Shown here in pieces: positions 48,841 to 59,566 of a stretch of 64,000 nucleotides of DNA; positions within the stretch are counted from its first letter, which is position 1; every line of letters starts with the position of its first letter. The DNA comes from Casuarina equisetifolia (Eukaryota > Streptophyta > Magnoliopsida > Fagales > Casuarinaceae): positions 14,066,521-14,130,520 of the forward strand of contig CM052362.1 in NCBI GenBank assembly GCA_028551475.1. Reading direction: 5' to 3'. A program made the translations under genes and the position numbers. A model generated the notes under the pieces. It was not told the origin of the DNA and ran no database searches. It saw nothing but the letters and a program-made list of their open reading frames with translations.

Positions 48841-49048
48841 AGCTTTATTCATAGTACCTGCACACCATAATAGTTGATTAATCACTTTTTTTTCAAGACA
48901 TAACACGCAGTAGCACCACCACTGTTCGTTATTTTAATACACACCCTAAGAACTCCAACAGAAATGTCTCCCACAAAGCATTACTGGACAAACCTTCTGA
49001 AATGCGCAGCCTTAAAATAGAATAGGACTGGAGGACAGATGCTTTCGG

Positions 49049-49782
49049 TTATGCCTTCACAAGATGTGCATCAATATCTTTAGTGATATTAGCCATCATA
49101 TTCAGATACTTATTTGGTTCTGGCACATCCTCTCTCAGTTTCTCATATTCAATACTCAATGTCACCAGGCTGCCATTACCCTTGGGAGAAACCACATAGA
49201 TGGACTTAAAGACCTTGTAATGCTTCATGACATCTCCGTCAACACCAACATGAATTACTTTCCTGTTTGCGTCGTCAAATTCAACCTTCTCTTTGAAAAC
49301 CCCGGACTCCCCCTCTGTGGTTTCACAACGAAGAAAAAGGACATCAAATTCAGTCTTACAAAAAATATGGACATCAAAGGCTCTTATGATGTCTAACATT
49401 ATGGTTACAAAAATCATTTATGATATTAAAGTGCTTTTAAGTTCTCTTTAAAAACTAGCGCCGACCTCTTCCCTGTTTGCCCCGGCCCTGTGCCCAGTAC
49501 AGTGTGGAAAACATTCGTCGAAATGTCAGAAAATAAAGAAAATGAATCGGTAATTCGGTGTCGTTCAAGTTAGTACGCTGACTTAATTGCCTTACCGACT
49601 GTATATTTCCAGAGCTTGACAGAGCCATGTGTCTCCCAGTCACCTTCATGGACCTCAACTCCCTGTATGTGGTCAGGACTGGCGTTGGAAACTTGGTGCG
49701 CCTGCCTTCTAAATACGTCGTAGAACTTCTGAGGAGCTGCCTTAAGTTCGATTTCCGTCTCCACCTTTCCCTTTAGTGCCAT
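49049..49782 (-). CDS. Major latex protein-like gene 2, intact two-exon gene
   Basis: Minus-strand gene. Exon 1 is 49,782-49,596 (187 nt), donor GT at 49,595; exon 2 is 49,314-49,049 (266 nt), acceptor AG at 49,315-49,316. The spliced frame gives 150 residues: MALKGKVETEIELKAAPQKF, then GDWETHGSVKLWKYTVEGES across the junction, VFKEKVEFDD, GDVMKHYKVFKSIY, and VTK-like ITKDIDAHLVKA at the end. This matches the normal 150-155-residue MLP/Bet v I length and motif order, including the GDWxTxGS loop. The upstream ATG in the same frame (49,839) is not used in the homologue at 46,247. A TATA box sits about 80 bp upstream; the poly(A) signal is near 48,849. It is probably the only functional gene in the window. 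Confidence 0.9.
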
Positions 49783-49863
49783 ATTTCCTATGAACAGAAC
49801 CGACTGCTCAACTAGATGTAGAATAAAAACTACGCACACACTGATGAAGATGCGGCTTCCCCT

Positions 49864-49871
49864 TATTTATA
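49864..49871 (-). promoter_or_regulatory. TATA box of MLP gene 2
   Basis: Minus-strand TATAAATA, about 82 bp before the ATG at 49,782. Confidence 0.7.
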
Positions 49872-49879
49872 GAAATCTG

Positions 49880-50616
49880 GTTGGCAAGCACGACATGATT
49901 AAGGACGCGGTTTGTTGGATCAAGTTACCAAGCACCCGTTTAATATTTTTTTCAAATTAAGGGACACTAATAAAGCGAGAACCTTGATTTTTAATTTTGC
50001 GGTTGGATACTAATAAAAGAAAATATTATATCGATGAGTTGTTTTTTTATATATAAATATATGAATCTATATATATTGATGAGATTGTTCCGGCTGATCT
50101 CCATTAGTTTCCACCTAGTGATTATTGCCAAGTTCAGAGAAAGCACGGTTTGGTTGGTTCGGCTGAATTTATGGCCGAGTAGGTTCTGGCTGGCAGGAGA
50201 GAGGCTGGCTTGATTGCTTTTCGTTAGTGGGTCCCTTTCACACTTTGTGTTCAACCTGGCTGGATTGCAGCCTTTTTACCGTCATTTCTGAAAGATGCTT
50301 GATGTTGGAAAGCTGAGTTAACAGGTGCATGTTACCAACCAAATGCTGAAACCTGGCTGTGCTACCATCCAAAATAACAAATATCTGTATAAGAAAATGA
50401 AGTTGTTATATTGTGCAGATCTCGATCGAGCCAGGGAACAGTTGAGCCTTACAACATGTCTATTAAGAAAAAATCGTGGCTGATTTGAAGTTTGAAAATC
50501 TTCCTACAAAGATAGGGCCGTGGGAGAAGTTTTGTGTACACTTTATTCGGATTCACAATCAATATTAAGCATTATTTAATAAAGTACTTCTGTGCATTAT
50601 TTTAGTAATATAAATA
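49880..50616. other. Upstream region of MLP gene 2, unassigned
   Basis: No gene seen. It may hold regulatory sequence for MLP gene 2, but I see no specific element beyond the TATA box. Confidence 0.5.
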
Positions 50617-51040
50617 GTGATAATATTGTAGCTGAAATTGCTAACTTTAGCAATTATTGGTGATCCACCATTTTGTTTGTTTTCCCAGCATTTGTCTTGT
50701 TCTTTGAAAGTCATCACCAAATCTTGCACTCATGTCTCACAAAAATATATTAAATATTTTACTAAAGATTTAAACAAGCATTATAGAGACGTTGATGAAA
50801 TGATACAACTTGCACCTCAATTGAACAATGAGTTTATGTGAAAACATATCATTTTGATTTAATGTGAAATAATTAATGAGTAAGAATATTTATTAAGTTG
50901 TTGCCTCATTTTCTATGAAGAATTTAAGTTATCATTATAGCAACAACACAACTTCGAAGGCCAAACATTATAAAAGATTACTTTTCAAATTGAAAGAATA
51001 TGATCTAAAGCCTTAATTGGAAAATTCATAATATATTAAT
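50617..51040. repeat. Local direct duplication, copy 1
   Basis: About 400 bp from TGATAATATTGTAGCTGAAA, repeated at 51,071-51,440 in the same orientation. It contains a short frame around LAIIGDPPFCLFSQHLSCSL that is also in copy 2. No family recognised. Confidence 0.8.
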
Positions 51041-51070
51041 TTATAAAGCCTTAGAAGGCATTATAACTAG

Positions 51071-51440
51071 TGATAATATTTTAGCTGAAACTACTAACTT
51101 TGGCAATTATTGGCGATTATTGGCGATCTACCATTTTGTTTGTTTTCCCAGCATTTGTCTTGTTCTTTGAAAGTCATCACCAAATCTTGCACTCCTGTCC
51201 CACATAAAAAATATATTAAAGATTTTACTAAAGATTTAAATAAGCATTATAGAGACGTTGATGAAATAATTAATGAGTAAGAATATTCATTAAGTTGTTG
51301 CCACATTTTCTATGAGAAATTTAAGTTATCATTATAGCAACAACACAACTTAGAAGGCCAAGCATTATAAAAGATCAGTTTTCAAATTGAAAGAATGTAA
51401 TCTGAAGCCTTAATTAGAAAATTAATAATATAAGTGCGAA
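51071..51440. repeat. Local direct duplication, copy 2
   Basis: Begins TGATAATATTTTAGCTGAAA. It has lost about 75 bases corresponding to roughly 50,799-50,870 of copy 1, and has a short internal duplication of TTATTGGCGAT. Confidence 0.8.
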
Positions 51441-51808
51441 GCAGTTACGTAGATTTGGCTTCTAAATTTCACTTGTCAGACTCTGTCTGCCAAATCGAGA
51501 TATTCTTATTATTTTGTTGTTGTAACGCATTTAAATAATTCTATTCACTGTTTCAAATTTATTTTTGTATCACGTTCCACATTATTTAATTGAACTTACA
51601 AGATATTTGGTGGACAAAGAAGAATGGCGAAACGTGTCAACCTTCATGAGTATGATCACCTTGTGCTTAGCAAGTGACACTAGACGATAAGGCCTTCGTC
51701 TACCCTTAATGTAAGTTAATAATGACAGACTTGGTCCCTCGTAGCTTGTTGCAGAGGAGCTGAGATGTGTCTTCAATTGAAAGTAGTGCAACAGAAATTA
51801 TTACAGAA
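51441..51808. other. Unassigned sequence left of segment B
   Basis: No gene seen. Its counterpart in segment A lies left of copia E1, outside the window, so it cannot be told whether the duplication extends through it. Confidence 0.45.
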
Positions 51809-52164
51809 GTAGGTATAAGAACGACGACAACGCATCAAAACTGTCATTATAAGTGACATAAAAATTGTAGTAGTGGACTTGCAGCTACATGTCATAACTA
51901 TGAACAAAGCCAAATAGCTACATTCACTGCAAGAGCTAGGAAATCACACAGAAAAATCAGAAAAAAAAAAAAGAAAGAAAAAACTGGAATGGGAGTCCCA
52001 ACAAAATGTACTGAAGCAAACAAACATACTAACGAACAGAAATCTAGTGGCGAGGGATCATAATAAGAGCGACAACAATACATTTTGCAAGCAGAAAATA
52101 TAAAAATAGTCAATCCTCAAGATTAAAGCTGGGTTACAATTCCACAGAGAACAAGAATGTGTGG

Positions 52165-53072
52165 CAGGCCTATTCCAATCCGTAACTTCTCCTATGAAGA
52201 GCTTGTATCGGCAACCAGTAATTTTGATCCACAACTAGTTTTATATAAGGACAGTTTGTATAAATTTTACAAAGGTCTTCTTGAAAGCTGACATCTTTAT
52301 ATCAAGAATTATTTTGGTAACGAAAACTTCCTCAAGAACTTGGCCTTATCAAATTTATCTATTTCTGCAAAGTTAAGCATTCACAAAAATACTTTAGTGT
52401 ATGAAAATGCACAAAAATACTTGAGACTAATAGGGTGCTGTCTCCAGACTCCATATCCAACTTTAGTGTATGAAAATGCACAAAAGGGAAGCCTTGCGGA
52501 TCAAACTTATGTCACTGAACTGCGAGGTGCTCCCATGTTGTGGCAAAGCTGGTTAAGTATTATAAGGTAAATTGCTTATGCAATTACATATATCCGCACG
52601 GCATTCTCCAAGCCCAGCATACCTAGACACATCAAAACGAACATTATCTTTTTAAACTAGAATGACGTTCCTAAATTGACTATGCAGTATGTATTACAAT
52701 TCCGGGGGATGAAATTGACGTTCAAGATGACGTGAATGGGAGTCCAGGTATTCTTTGCCCTAGCTATCTCACTACAAGTAAAGCCACGGAGAAAGCTAGT
52801 GTCTACAGCTTCGGTGTGGTTCTATTAGAGCTTTAAATTAGACAGCATGCTAACCTTACTAAAGTCCTACTAGATGACTATGATTATGTGAGCTTAGTAA
52901 ATTATTCGAGAAACTTTACTATGAATGAGATTATGGATTCTGCAATCATGGTAGAAAAAGGAAGAGCAGATATGCAGAGCAAGTGGAAGCTATGCTACAG
53001 GTTGCCGAATGCACAGAATTGGATCTTAAGAATAGGCCGACGATGGTGAATGTAACAAAAGAACTAACGTGA
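52165..53072 (+). pseudogene. ZRK/ZED1-like pseudokinase pseudogene, copy B
   Basis: Same order of kinase-like motifs as the copy at 4,170-5,018. A longer readable stretch runs 52,340-52,567 (ISAKLSIHKN, LRLIGCCLQTPYPTLVYENA, KGSLADQTYVTELRGAPML). The catalytic loop again reads PRHIK (52,622). A stretch corresponding to IPGDEIDVQDDVNGSPGI appears before the subdomain-IX motif VYSFGVVLLEL. It ends at TGA 53,070. It carries an extra 27-bp piece encoding TLVYENAQK at about 52,393-52,419, duplicated from the downstream hinge. Multiple frame breaks make it non-coding. Confidence 0.75.
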
Positions 53073-53384
53073 ATTGAGAGGTCAATGGCCCCATTACTTG
53101 CTCACGTAGTTCATCCAAGTTCCTTATCTCATCATTCATCAATTTACATGACTTTTTTTAGCTGATTATATGTTTGTTTTTTAGCATCTTTATTCTATCT
53201 TAAGTCTGATTCAAATCTATTAGTGGCTTGTATTCCATTTGTCCATATCTTTTTATCTGGTAAAGAAATTCTCTTGAATTGGAATTTAAAAAAAAATGGT
53301 TTTACTTGAAATTTATTCCTCCAATTAACAATTTGGATTGCTAAATGATATATCTACTTTTCTTAATTAATCTAGTTTTTGCAG

Positions 53385-53607
53385 ATGATGAAAAGGATTC
53401 TCGTAAATCTTTAAAAAGAGCGAAGAAATTATCTCTGAGAGTGCGTAACAGCTGGTCCTCAAGCAGTTGCACTCCTTACCACCACTTCTGCAAACTATCA
53501 AACTGCAGAAGATCAATCCCACTACCAAGGACTCTCAAGAAAATTAGGTTGTCTTTTAGAGATGAAGCAGTTTGTCTGGGGTCTCCAGCTCGATTAAAGT
53601 ATTTTTA
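53385..53607 (+). pseudogene. Unrecognised Arg/Lys/Ser-rich exon, copy B
   Basis: Counterpart of 5,335-5,548, starting after a TTTGCAG acceptor near 53,384. It encodes DDEKDSRKSLKRAKKLSLRV, the serine run and PYHHF, then differs from copy A through small indels (RRSIPLPRTLKKIRLSF). One codon longer than A at its start. Stop at TAA 53,606-53,608. Confidence 0.4.
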
Positions 53608-53964
53608 ACGTCTATTTATAATGTTAGTTTGTGTGTTCGAAAAGAATTGAAAATTGAGTTACCTTTTCTCTCTAGCATTCTGATATGATTTTCTTTTGTC
53701 TTTTATTCCAGTGTGCCAATTTTTGAACTTATAGCTTGTTGGCTATCTGATATGACATGAATATGAATTTGGGTTGTCGTCATTTCAGGTCTTAGTTTGC
53801 TGCAGGTTTCTCAGTCTTCCAATGCTCGTATTGAAAAAAGAAACAAAATAATAACTTGCACTTTTGGTGCGCTCCATCAGAAGCCCGCAGACCTGAAATA
53901 AGAGATATTTTCACGCAAGAGAATGAAGAGCCAAAACCTATTGATGAAGTAAAAGATGAGGGTG

Positions 53965-54201
53965 TATTGGGCTGCTTACTAAATGAGGGCCCATGAGACA
54001 ACAGATTGTTTATATATATTTTACCTTTATATCCTTACTTGAGGTTGTATATAAGAGATAAGAGACAATAGTGTATATATGATTCTTTGAGTAAATGGAA
54101 ATAGTTTTTCTTAGAGGCTCCACAAATTTGTTTGCTTCGTGTTTCTCCTTGCAATAGCCTATGAAGAAGTCTACTCTATTGAATCTCTTCATTTTCCAAT
54201 A
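53965..54201 (+). repeat. E6 5' LTR
   Basis: 237 bp, TATTGGGCTGC to TTTTCCAATA. TTCTTTGAGTAAATGGAAATAG and other internal stretches match the 3' LTR. The primer-binding site TGGTACCAGAGCC follows directly at 54,202-54,214. Confidence 0.9.
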
Positions 54202-54214
54202 TGGTACCAGAGCC
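54202..54214 (+). promoter_or_regulatory. E6 primer-binding site
   Basis: TGGTACCAGAGCC, one base from the initiator-Met tRNA complement TGGTATCAGAGC. Its position confirms the LTR end at 54,201. Confidence 0.85.
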
Positions 54215-54540
54215 TTAAGGTTCTTTGCTTGATATTCACTAGAGGTATTGTGTTGAGCCTTTTTGCTTCCACTCATTATTTTCCACTTTTCTTTCATTGT
54301 TGTTAGGGCATTTTTGGTAGTTCAATTTATCATCAAAAATTGTTCCCTTTTTACCCTTACTTTTTGAAAACCTAACCCATCTTGACCATTGAATGCTGAG
54401 AAAACCAAGGTCCTTTTCAACCCATCAAGACCCTAAAAGTCCTCAAACCAAGAAACTTACCAAACTACCTTGTGGTATCTTGAGAAATTACAATCCTCAT
54501 ACATCATCCTCTTCTGTTCAAGCCCCCATCTCACCTACCA

Positions 54541-55740
54541 TGGCTTTTGACTCCACCAATCTAAACCCTTTTTGAGACCCTTTTTTTCCTTTCATCTACT
54601 AATTTCCCTAAAGCTGCCCTTTCTACTATCAAACTTAGCAATGAGGCTAAGTATGATGTTTAAAGCCACCAAGTCAAGAACAATCTAAAAGGAAAAAATA
54701 AATGGGGGTTTATTGATGGAACTTTTCCAAGACCCATTATCAGTTAGTTCGAGAAATCTATGGATTCCGAACTTGCTTCATTAGTATCCATCACTAGCAA
54801 TGCTTAAATCATCTGGGAGACACTTCAGCACAGATTTGGCCGTACCACAACCACTTAACAATACAATCTTAGGCAAAAGCTTTATCGAATGAAACAAATA
54901 GGTAAGTCTGTGAAAGAATATCACAGTGCTTTATCGGATTGTTGGGCTAAAATTGACATCCACAAACCCCCTATATTATGCAGTTGTGGGTTGTGCACAT
55001 GTAAGGTGAATGAGAGATTAAAGGCAAGATAGAAGGAGATTCGATTAATGGAATACCTCATAGGGCTTAGTGATCAATTCAAACCTCTCAGAACCACCAT
55101 TCTAGCCAAAGAATCACTCCCTACAGTGGATTCCACTTACAATCTTACCAAGGAAGATGAAGATTAGCTTTAAAAATAGGATGGGTCTAACTCAACAGCT
55201 GAAAGAATGGCTCTTGCAATTAATCGAGCCTTAGGAAAGTTGAATCTTCAAAGGACCAAAAACTTATTCAGTGAAATTTAGATGCAAGTGAGAAAGTTTA
55301 ATAAATAATATAATGATAAGAAACATATCATCCCACAAAGATTGATAATTACTAGACCAACTAATTGCTAATGGTGAATAACTCCTATAATTTATCTAAT
55401 GAATTCAAATGATAGATGCTAGATTAACTAACTAAATCTAAGAAAACTAAATACACAAAATATACTAAAGCATATAATTTTATCATAATTATTACATATT
55501 AATATTAATTATTTATGCTTGCAAGAGAGATAATATCATGTGATGACGAAATCTCCTAATTTATTCACTATTTCTACAAATGCACCACAGAGTTCTAATT
55601 GGGAGATAGAGGCCGAAATCATGCTCTCTGTACACATTGCCACAAACCAGGGCATACCCATGAAGCATGCTACCATTTTACGGGTTTTCCTCCCCACTTG
55701 GAATCGGAAAGGAAATGGAAGAGGACAAACAACCCTGGAA
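54541..55740 (+). pseudogene. E6 gag, interrupted by repeat X
   Basis: Start MAFDSTNLNPF at 54,541. A UBN2-type core contains KWGFIDGTFPRP and IIWETLQHRFGR (about 54,700-54,850) and SVKEYHSALSDCWAKIDIH (about 54,910-54,970). A complete CCHC knuckle at 55,629-55,670 (CTHCHKPGHTHEAC) follows the repeat X insertion at 55,268-55,582. Several stops, many at positions where glutamine or tryptophan fits. Confidence 0.85.
55268..55582. repeat. Unclassified repeat X, short copy
   Basis: Matches the first 300 bases of 42,308-43,590. It begins GTGAAATTTAGATGCAAGTG, contains ATCATCCCACAAAGATTGAT and ends near GATGACGAAATCTCC. TTATTCA occurs at both borders (55,262 and 55,560) and may be a 7-bp target duplication. 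Confidence 0.65.
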
Positions 55741-56304
55741 TATACAATCCTAGTGCAAGCCTATCAAGTAATTGTTAATGGAGGAGTCAAGGGGCAAGCC
55801 TATTCAGTGTCAGAGGGAGTTATGCGCAAGTCAGGAACCCAACTTACTTTGTAGGAGCACCAATTGGTACTCTAACTTGCACGGGCCTGCATGTAAGCCA
55901 ATGGTGCATGTAGGCCAGATGGCACATATAGGCCAGCCTGTGGGCTAACCCACTCAATGGGCTGGTAATAGTATAACTTGTGGGTTTGCCATTGTAAGAT
56001 AGCCCGTAGGCCTTTCTAGTGGGCTTGGAACCCAACCCATGGGACAATGGCATGTCTCCCCTTTTACTTAAGGGTAAGGGGGCCCAAATATAACAACATG
56101 TGGACCACCTTCCTCCTTTGGTTTCAGTCATGGACACACAAGCCAGATAGGAAATATTATTGGTGGACTATCCCAAGGGGGCTATTAGCAAACCAGTTTC
56201 AACAACTCATATCTGCATTAAACAATATGGGAGGAAGCGATACAAGTGCTTTATTTATAGGTAATACTTCAAAACCCCCTTTTGAGATTGATAATTATAT
56301 ATAG

Positions 56305-57580
56305 ATCTTGGATTCAAGAGCCACAAATCATATTACTTGCAATTTCAATTATTTAACATCACATTCTCCATGTCCATCTAAATTATTTTCCATACATTTA
56401 CTTAATGGGACTCTTACAACTGCCACACATATAGGATCTAGCCATCTCACACAAAACTTGACCCTTACCCGTGTCTTTGTTATCTTTAGGTTCAAATATA
56501 ACCTAATCTCCATCACTAAATTAACCGTGGATAATAATTGTGTTGTCATGTGCCTTTCTAGTTTTTATGTTTTCCAGGACAATATGACTTTGGCAATGAT
56601 CGATTGAGGAAGCTAATAGAGGTTTCTACTTTTTTATGTCTTCCACCAAAGTCGATTCTAGCTTTATTTTTGTTTTGTCACGGTTTCACTTTTGTATTCT
56701 AAAATTGTTGTCTGATGTTAAATTAAACATTGTTTATAATGACTCAATTGGTCCAAACTATATTTTGTGGCATACGCGTTTTGGTCACCCTTCTTCCAAT
56801 CACCTAGTAATGCATGGAACATTAAAATATCTAGATGATTTTTCCTATTCCATTTTTCCATTAACGAAACAAACTCACTTACCTTTTCGCCATAGTCAAA
56901 TATAGACTCATGTCATTTTTCAATTAGTCCACATGGATCTTTGAGGGCCACATCAAGTTCTAAACCATGATGGAGCTCGATACTTCTTGACCATAGTCGA
57001 TGACTTTCAAGAGCTACATGGACTTTTTTGATCAAGTCTAAGGATCAAGTGTTCCATATTATACAAGCCTTCGTACTCATGGTATCTATCCAATTTAGGT
57101 GTTCTATTTAGTATATTCGATCTAATAATGGAACTGAGTTCTTTTCGGCTTCATTTTCTCCATTCTTAACTTTCAAAAGGATCATCCATAAAAGAAGTTG
57201 TGTTTACACACCTTAACTAAATGGGGTTGAAGAATGTAAGTACGACATCTTTTAAATATTGCCAAAGCCTTATTATTCCAAAGTAATGACCATGCTCACT
57301 TTTGGGGAGAGTGTATCCTTACAGTGACATATCTTGTTAATAGATTGCCCTCATCAACTATCTCACATCATACTCCATTTGAGATTCTCCATGGTCGTCC
57401 TCCCACACTTCATCATCTTTATGTTTTTGGATATCGTTGTTATGTCACCACACTCTATCCAACGAGCAAGTTTGCTCCTAGAGCAATACCATATGTCTTT
57501 ATAGGATTTTTTTTATATAGAAAGGATATCATGTTTATGATCTAGTGACTAGAAAATTCTTCATTAGTCGTAATGTTGTG
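56305..57580 (+). pseudogene. E6 protease, pre-integrase and integrase
   Basis: The protease motif at 56,311-56,319 reads Asp-Ser-Arg in place of Asp-Ser-Gly, destroying the active site. Pre-integrase WHTRFGHPSSNHLV lies near 56,770. Integrase has MDL-stop-GPH with TGG lost, GARYFLTIVDDF, and a second Asp motif changed to IRSNNGTEFFS (Asp to Asn). The C-terminal region includes PFEILHGRPPTLHHLYVFGY. Confidence 0.85.
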
Positions 57581-57913
57581 TTCCATGAGTCAGAATTTTC
57601 ATTTTCTAGTAATACTCATGAGTCAAATATTCAAGTAGTACCCAAGTATCATTCTGCCCTAATGATTAAGTCCTAGCCTCCACAAATAAAGGGAGTTACA
57701 AAAAACCCTTCAGCATTATCTCTCTCTAATTCTTCACCAATACCTCCTTCAGAACTCACTCTACAAGCACCCATAAACACTTCTCCAAACTTTCTTTCCA
57801 TACTACCACCAGAATCCCTCTCCTTGAGCCCTTAACCTCGTAGATCCTCCAAACCCACTAGACCACTAGTTTAGACATTAGAATATATATGCCCTACCTT
57901 ACCTTTAGCCTCC

Positions 57914-58960
57914 ATGTCTACTCAATATCCCATGAGCAATTATGTCTCCCTAAATAAACTGAATCCTCACCATAAGCACTTTGTTACTTCTGTCTCTGTT
58001 GTATGGGAACCCATATCCTATCAGGAAGTAGTTATAGATCTTAATTCGGTTGGAGTTATGGAGTGTGAATTAAAGGCTTTAAAGGCCAATCATACATGGG
58101 ATTTAGTCCTGTTACCAAAAGAAAGGTATGCAGTGAGTTACAAATGGATATACAAGATTAAATATAATTCATATGGAAGTGTAGAATGTTACAAAGCTCG
58201 ATTGGTAGCCAAGGGTTACCACTAGAGGGAAGGCATTGACTATGAAGAAATCTTTGCCCCCACAACTAAAATTATCAATGTTTAGGTAGTTTTCTCACTT
58301 GAAGCCAAACATAATTGGCCCTTATACCAACTTAATGTGCAAAATGCATTTCTACATAAAGATTTGCTTGAAGAGGTATATATGGATTTACCACCAAGGC
58401 TTTGTTGATAGGGGGAAAACTCAGTATGTCGATTAAGAAAGTCATTTTATGGTTTGAAACAAGCATTGCGTTAGTAGTATACAAAATTCACAGAGGCACT
58501 CAAGATGGATGGGTACTCTTAATCACAGTATGATTATGCCTTATTTACTCATCGAGAGGGCAATAGTATCATCATCATACTTATCTACGTTGATGATATA
58601 CTAATTAGTGGTGATAATGTCATGGCCATAGCTAGCCTTAAGACCTATCTAAACCCAAAGTTTCGCATGAAAGATCTAGGTTAGTTAAAATACTCCTTAG
58701 GAATAAAGGTGGCTCATTTGAGAGAAGGAATTTGCATTAATCATGCAAGTAGGCTCTTGAATTAATATCCATGGCAGGATTAGCAAGTGCCAAACCAGTA
58801 GCTACACCTATACAATAATGTTTAAAGTTGACATTAAAGGAGCATGACATTAAGGTTAGTAGTAAACATCATGATCCCTCATCTTACAAATTGTTAGCAA
58901 GGAAACTAATGTACTTGACTATGACTAGGCCAGATCTCACTTATCTAGTACAACAATTAA
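57914..58960 (+). pseudogene. E6 reverse transcriptase
   Basis: RT N-terminus MSTQYPMSNYVSLNKLNPHHKHF from 57,914 and KWIYKIKYNSYGSVECYKARL. YVDD is intact at 58,586-58,597 (LIYVDDILISGDN). Stops include TAG near 58,224, TAG near 58,285 and TGA near 58,406. The Copia RT/RNase H joint TMTRPDLTYLVQQLSQF follows at about 58,918. Confidence 0.87.
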
Positions 58961-59557
58961 GTCAATTCACAAATGCACCCAAACAATCACATATGAATGC
59001 TACACTTCAGGTCATAAAGTATATTAAAAAGGCTTCAGGCCTTGGCCTTCTTTTTCCTACTTCATCACACTTAGAGTTAATAGCCTTATGTGACTCAAAC
59101 TATAACACTTGCCTAATGATGAAAAGATCCCTCATTGGATATTGAGTCAAACTTGGAGGCTCATTAATATCATGAAGGACAAAGAAATAACCAATGGTGT
59201 CAAGATCATCAGCAGAAGTAAAGTATAAAGCCATGGGAATCACAATATGTGAAATCATGTGGCTTACTGGACTATTTCAAGACCTTGGGCTTAATGTTAG
59301 ACTCCTAGTTCCTCTCTTCTGTGACAATGAAGCTGCAAGAAAAACAACAACTAATCCAATACAACATGAAAAGACAAACCATATTAAGATTGAGTGTCAT
59401 TTCATACGGGAACAAATACAAAAGGGAACAGTGTGCATGCGATTTATACCAAGTTCAGAATAACTAATAGATCTATTCACCAAGGCCCTCAATGATAGGC
59501 AACATCATTATCTCTTGGGCAAGCTCAAAGCATTTGATCTTTACAAATCTCCAACTT
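58960..59557 (+). pseudogene. E6 RNase H
   Basis: CDSNYNTCLMMKRSLIGY ends in TGA near 59,143; RSSAEVKYKAMGITICEIMWL and FCDNEAARKT follow at 59,200-59,343. The acidic residue in the AEYxAM motif is lysine-flanked but kept. The polypurine tract AAGGGGAG is at 59,559-59,566. Confidence 0.87.
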
Positions 59558-59566
59558 GAAGGGGAG

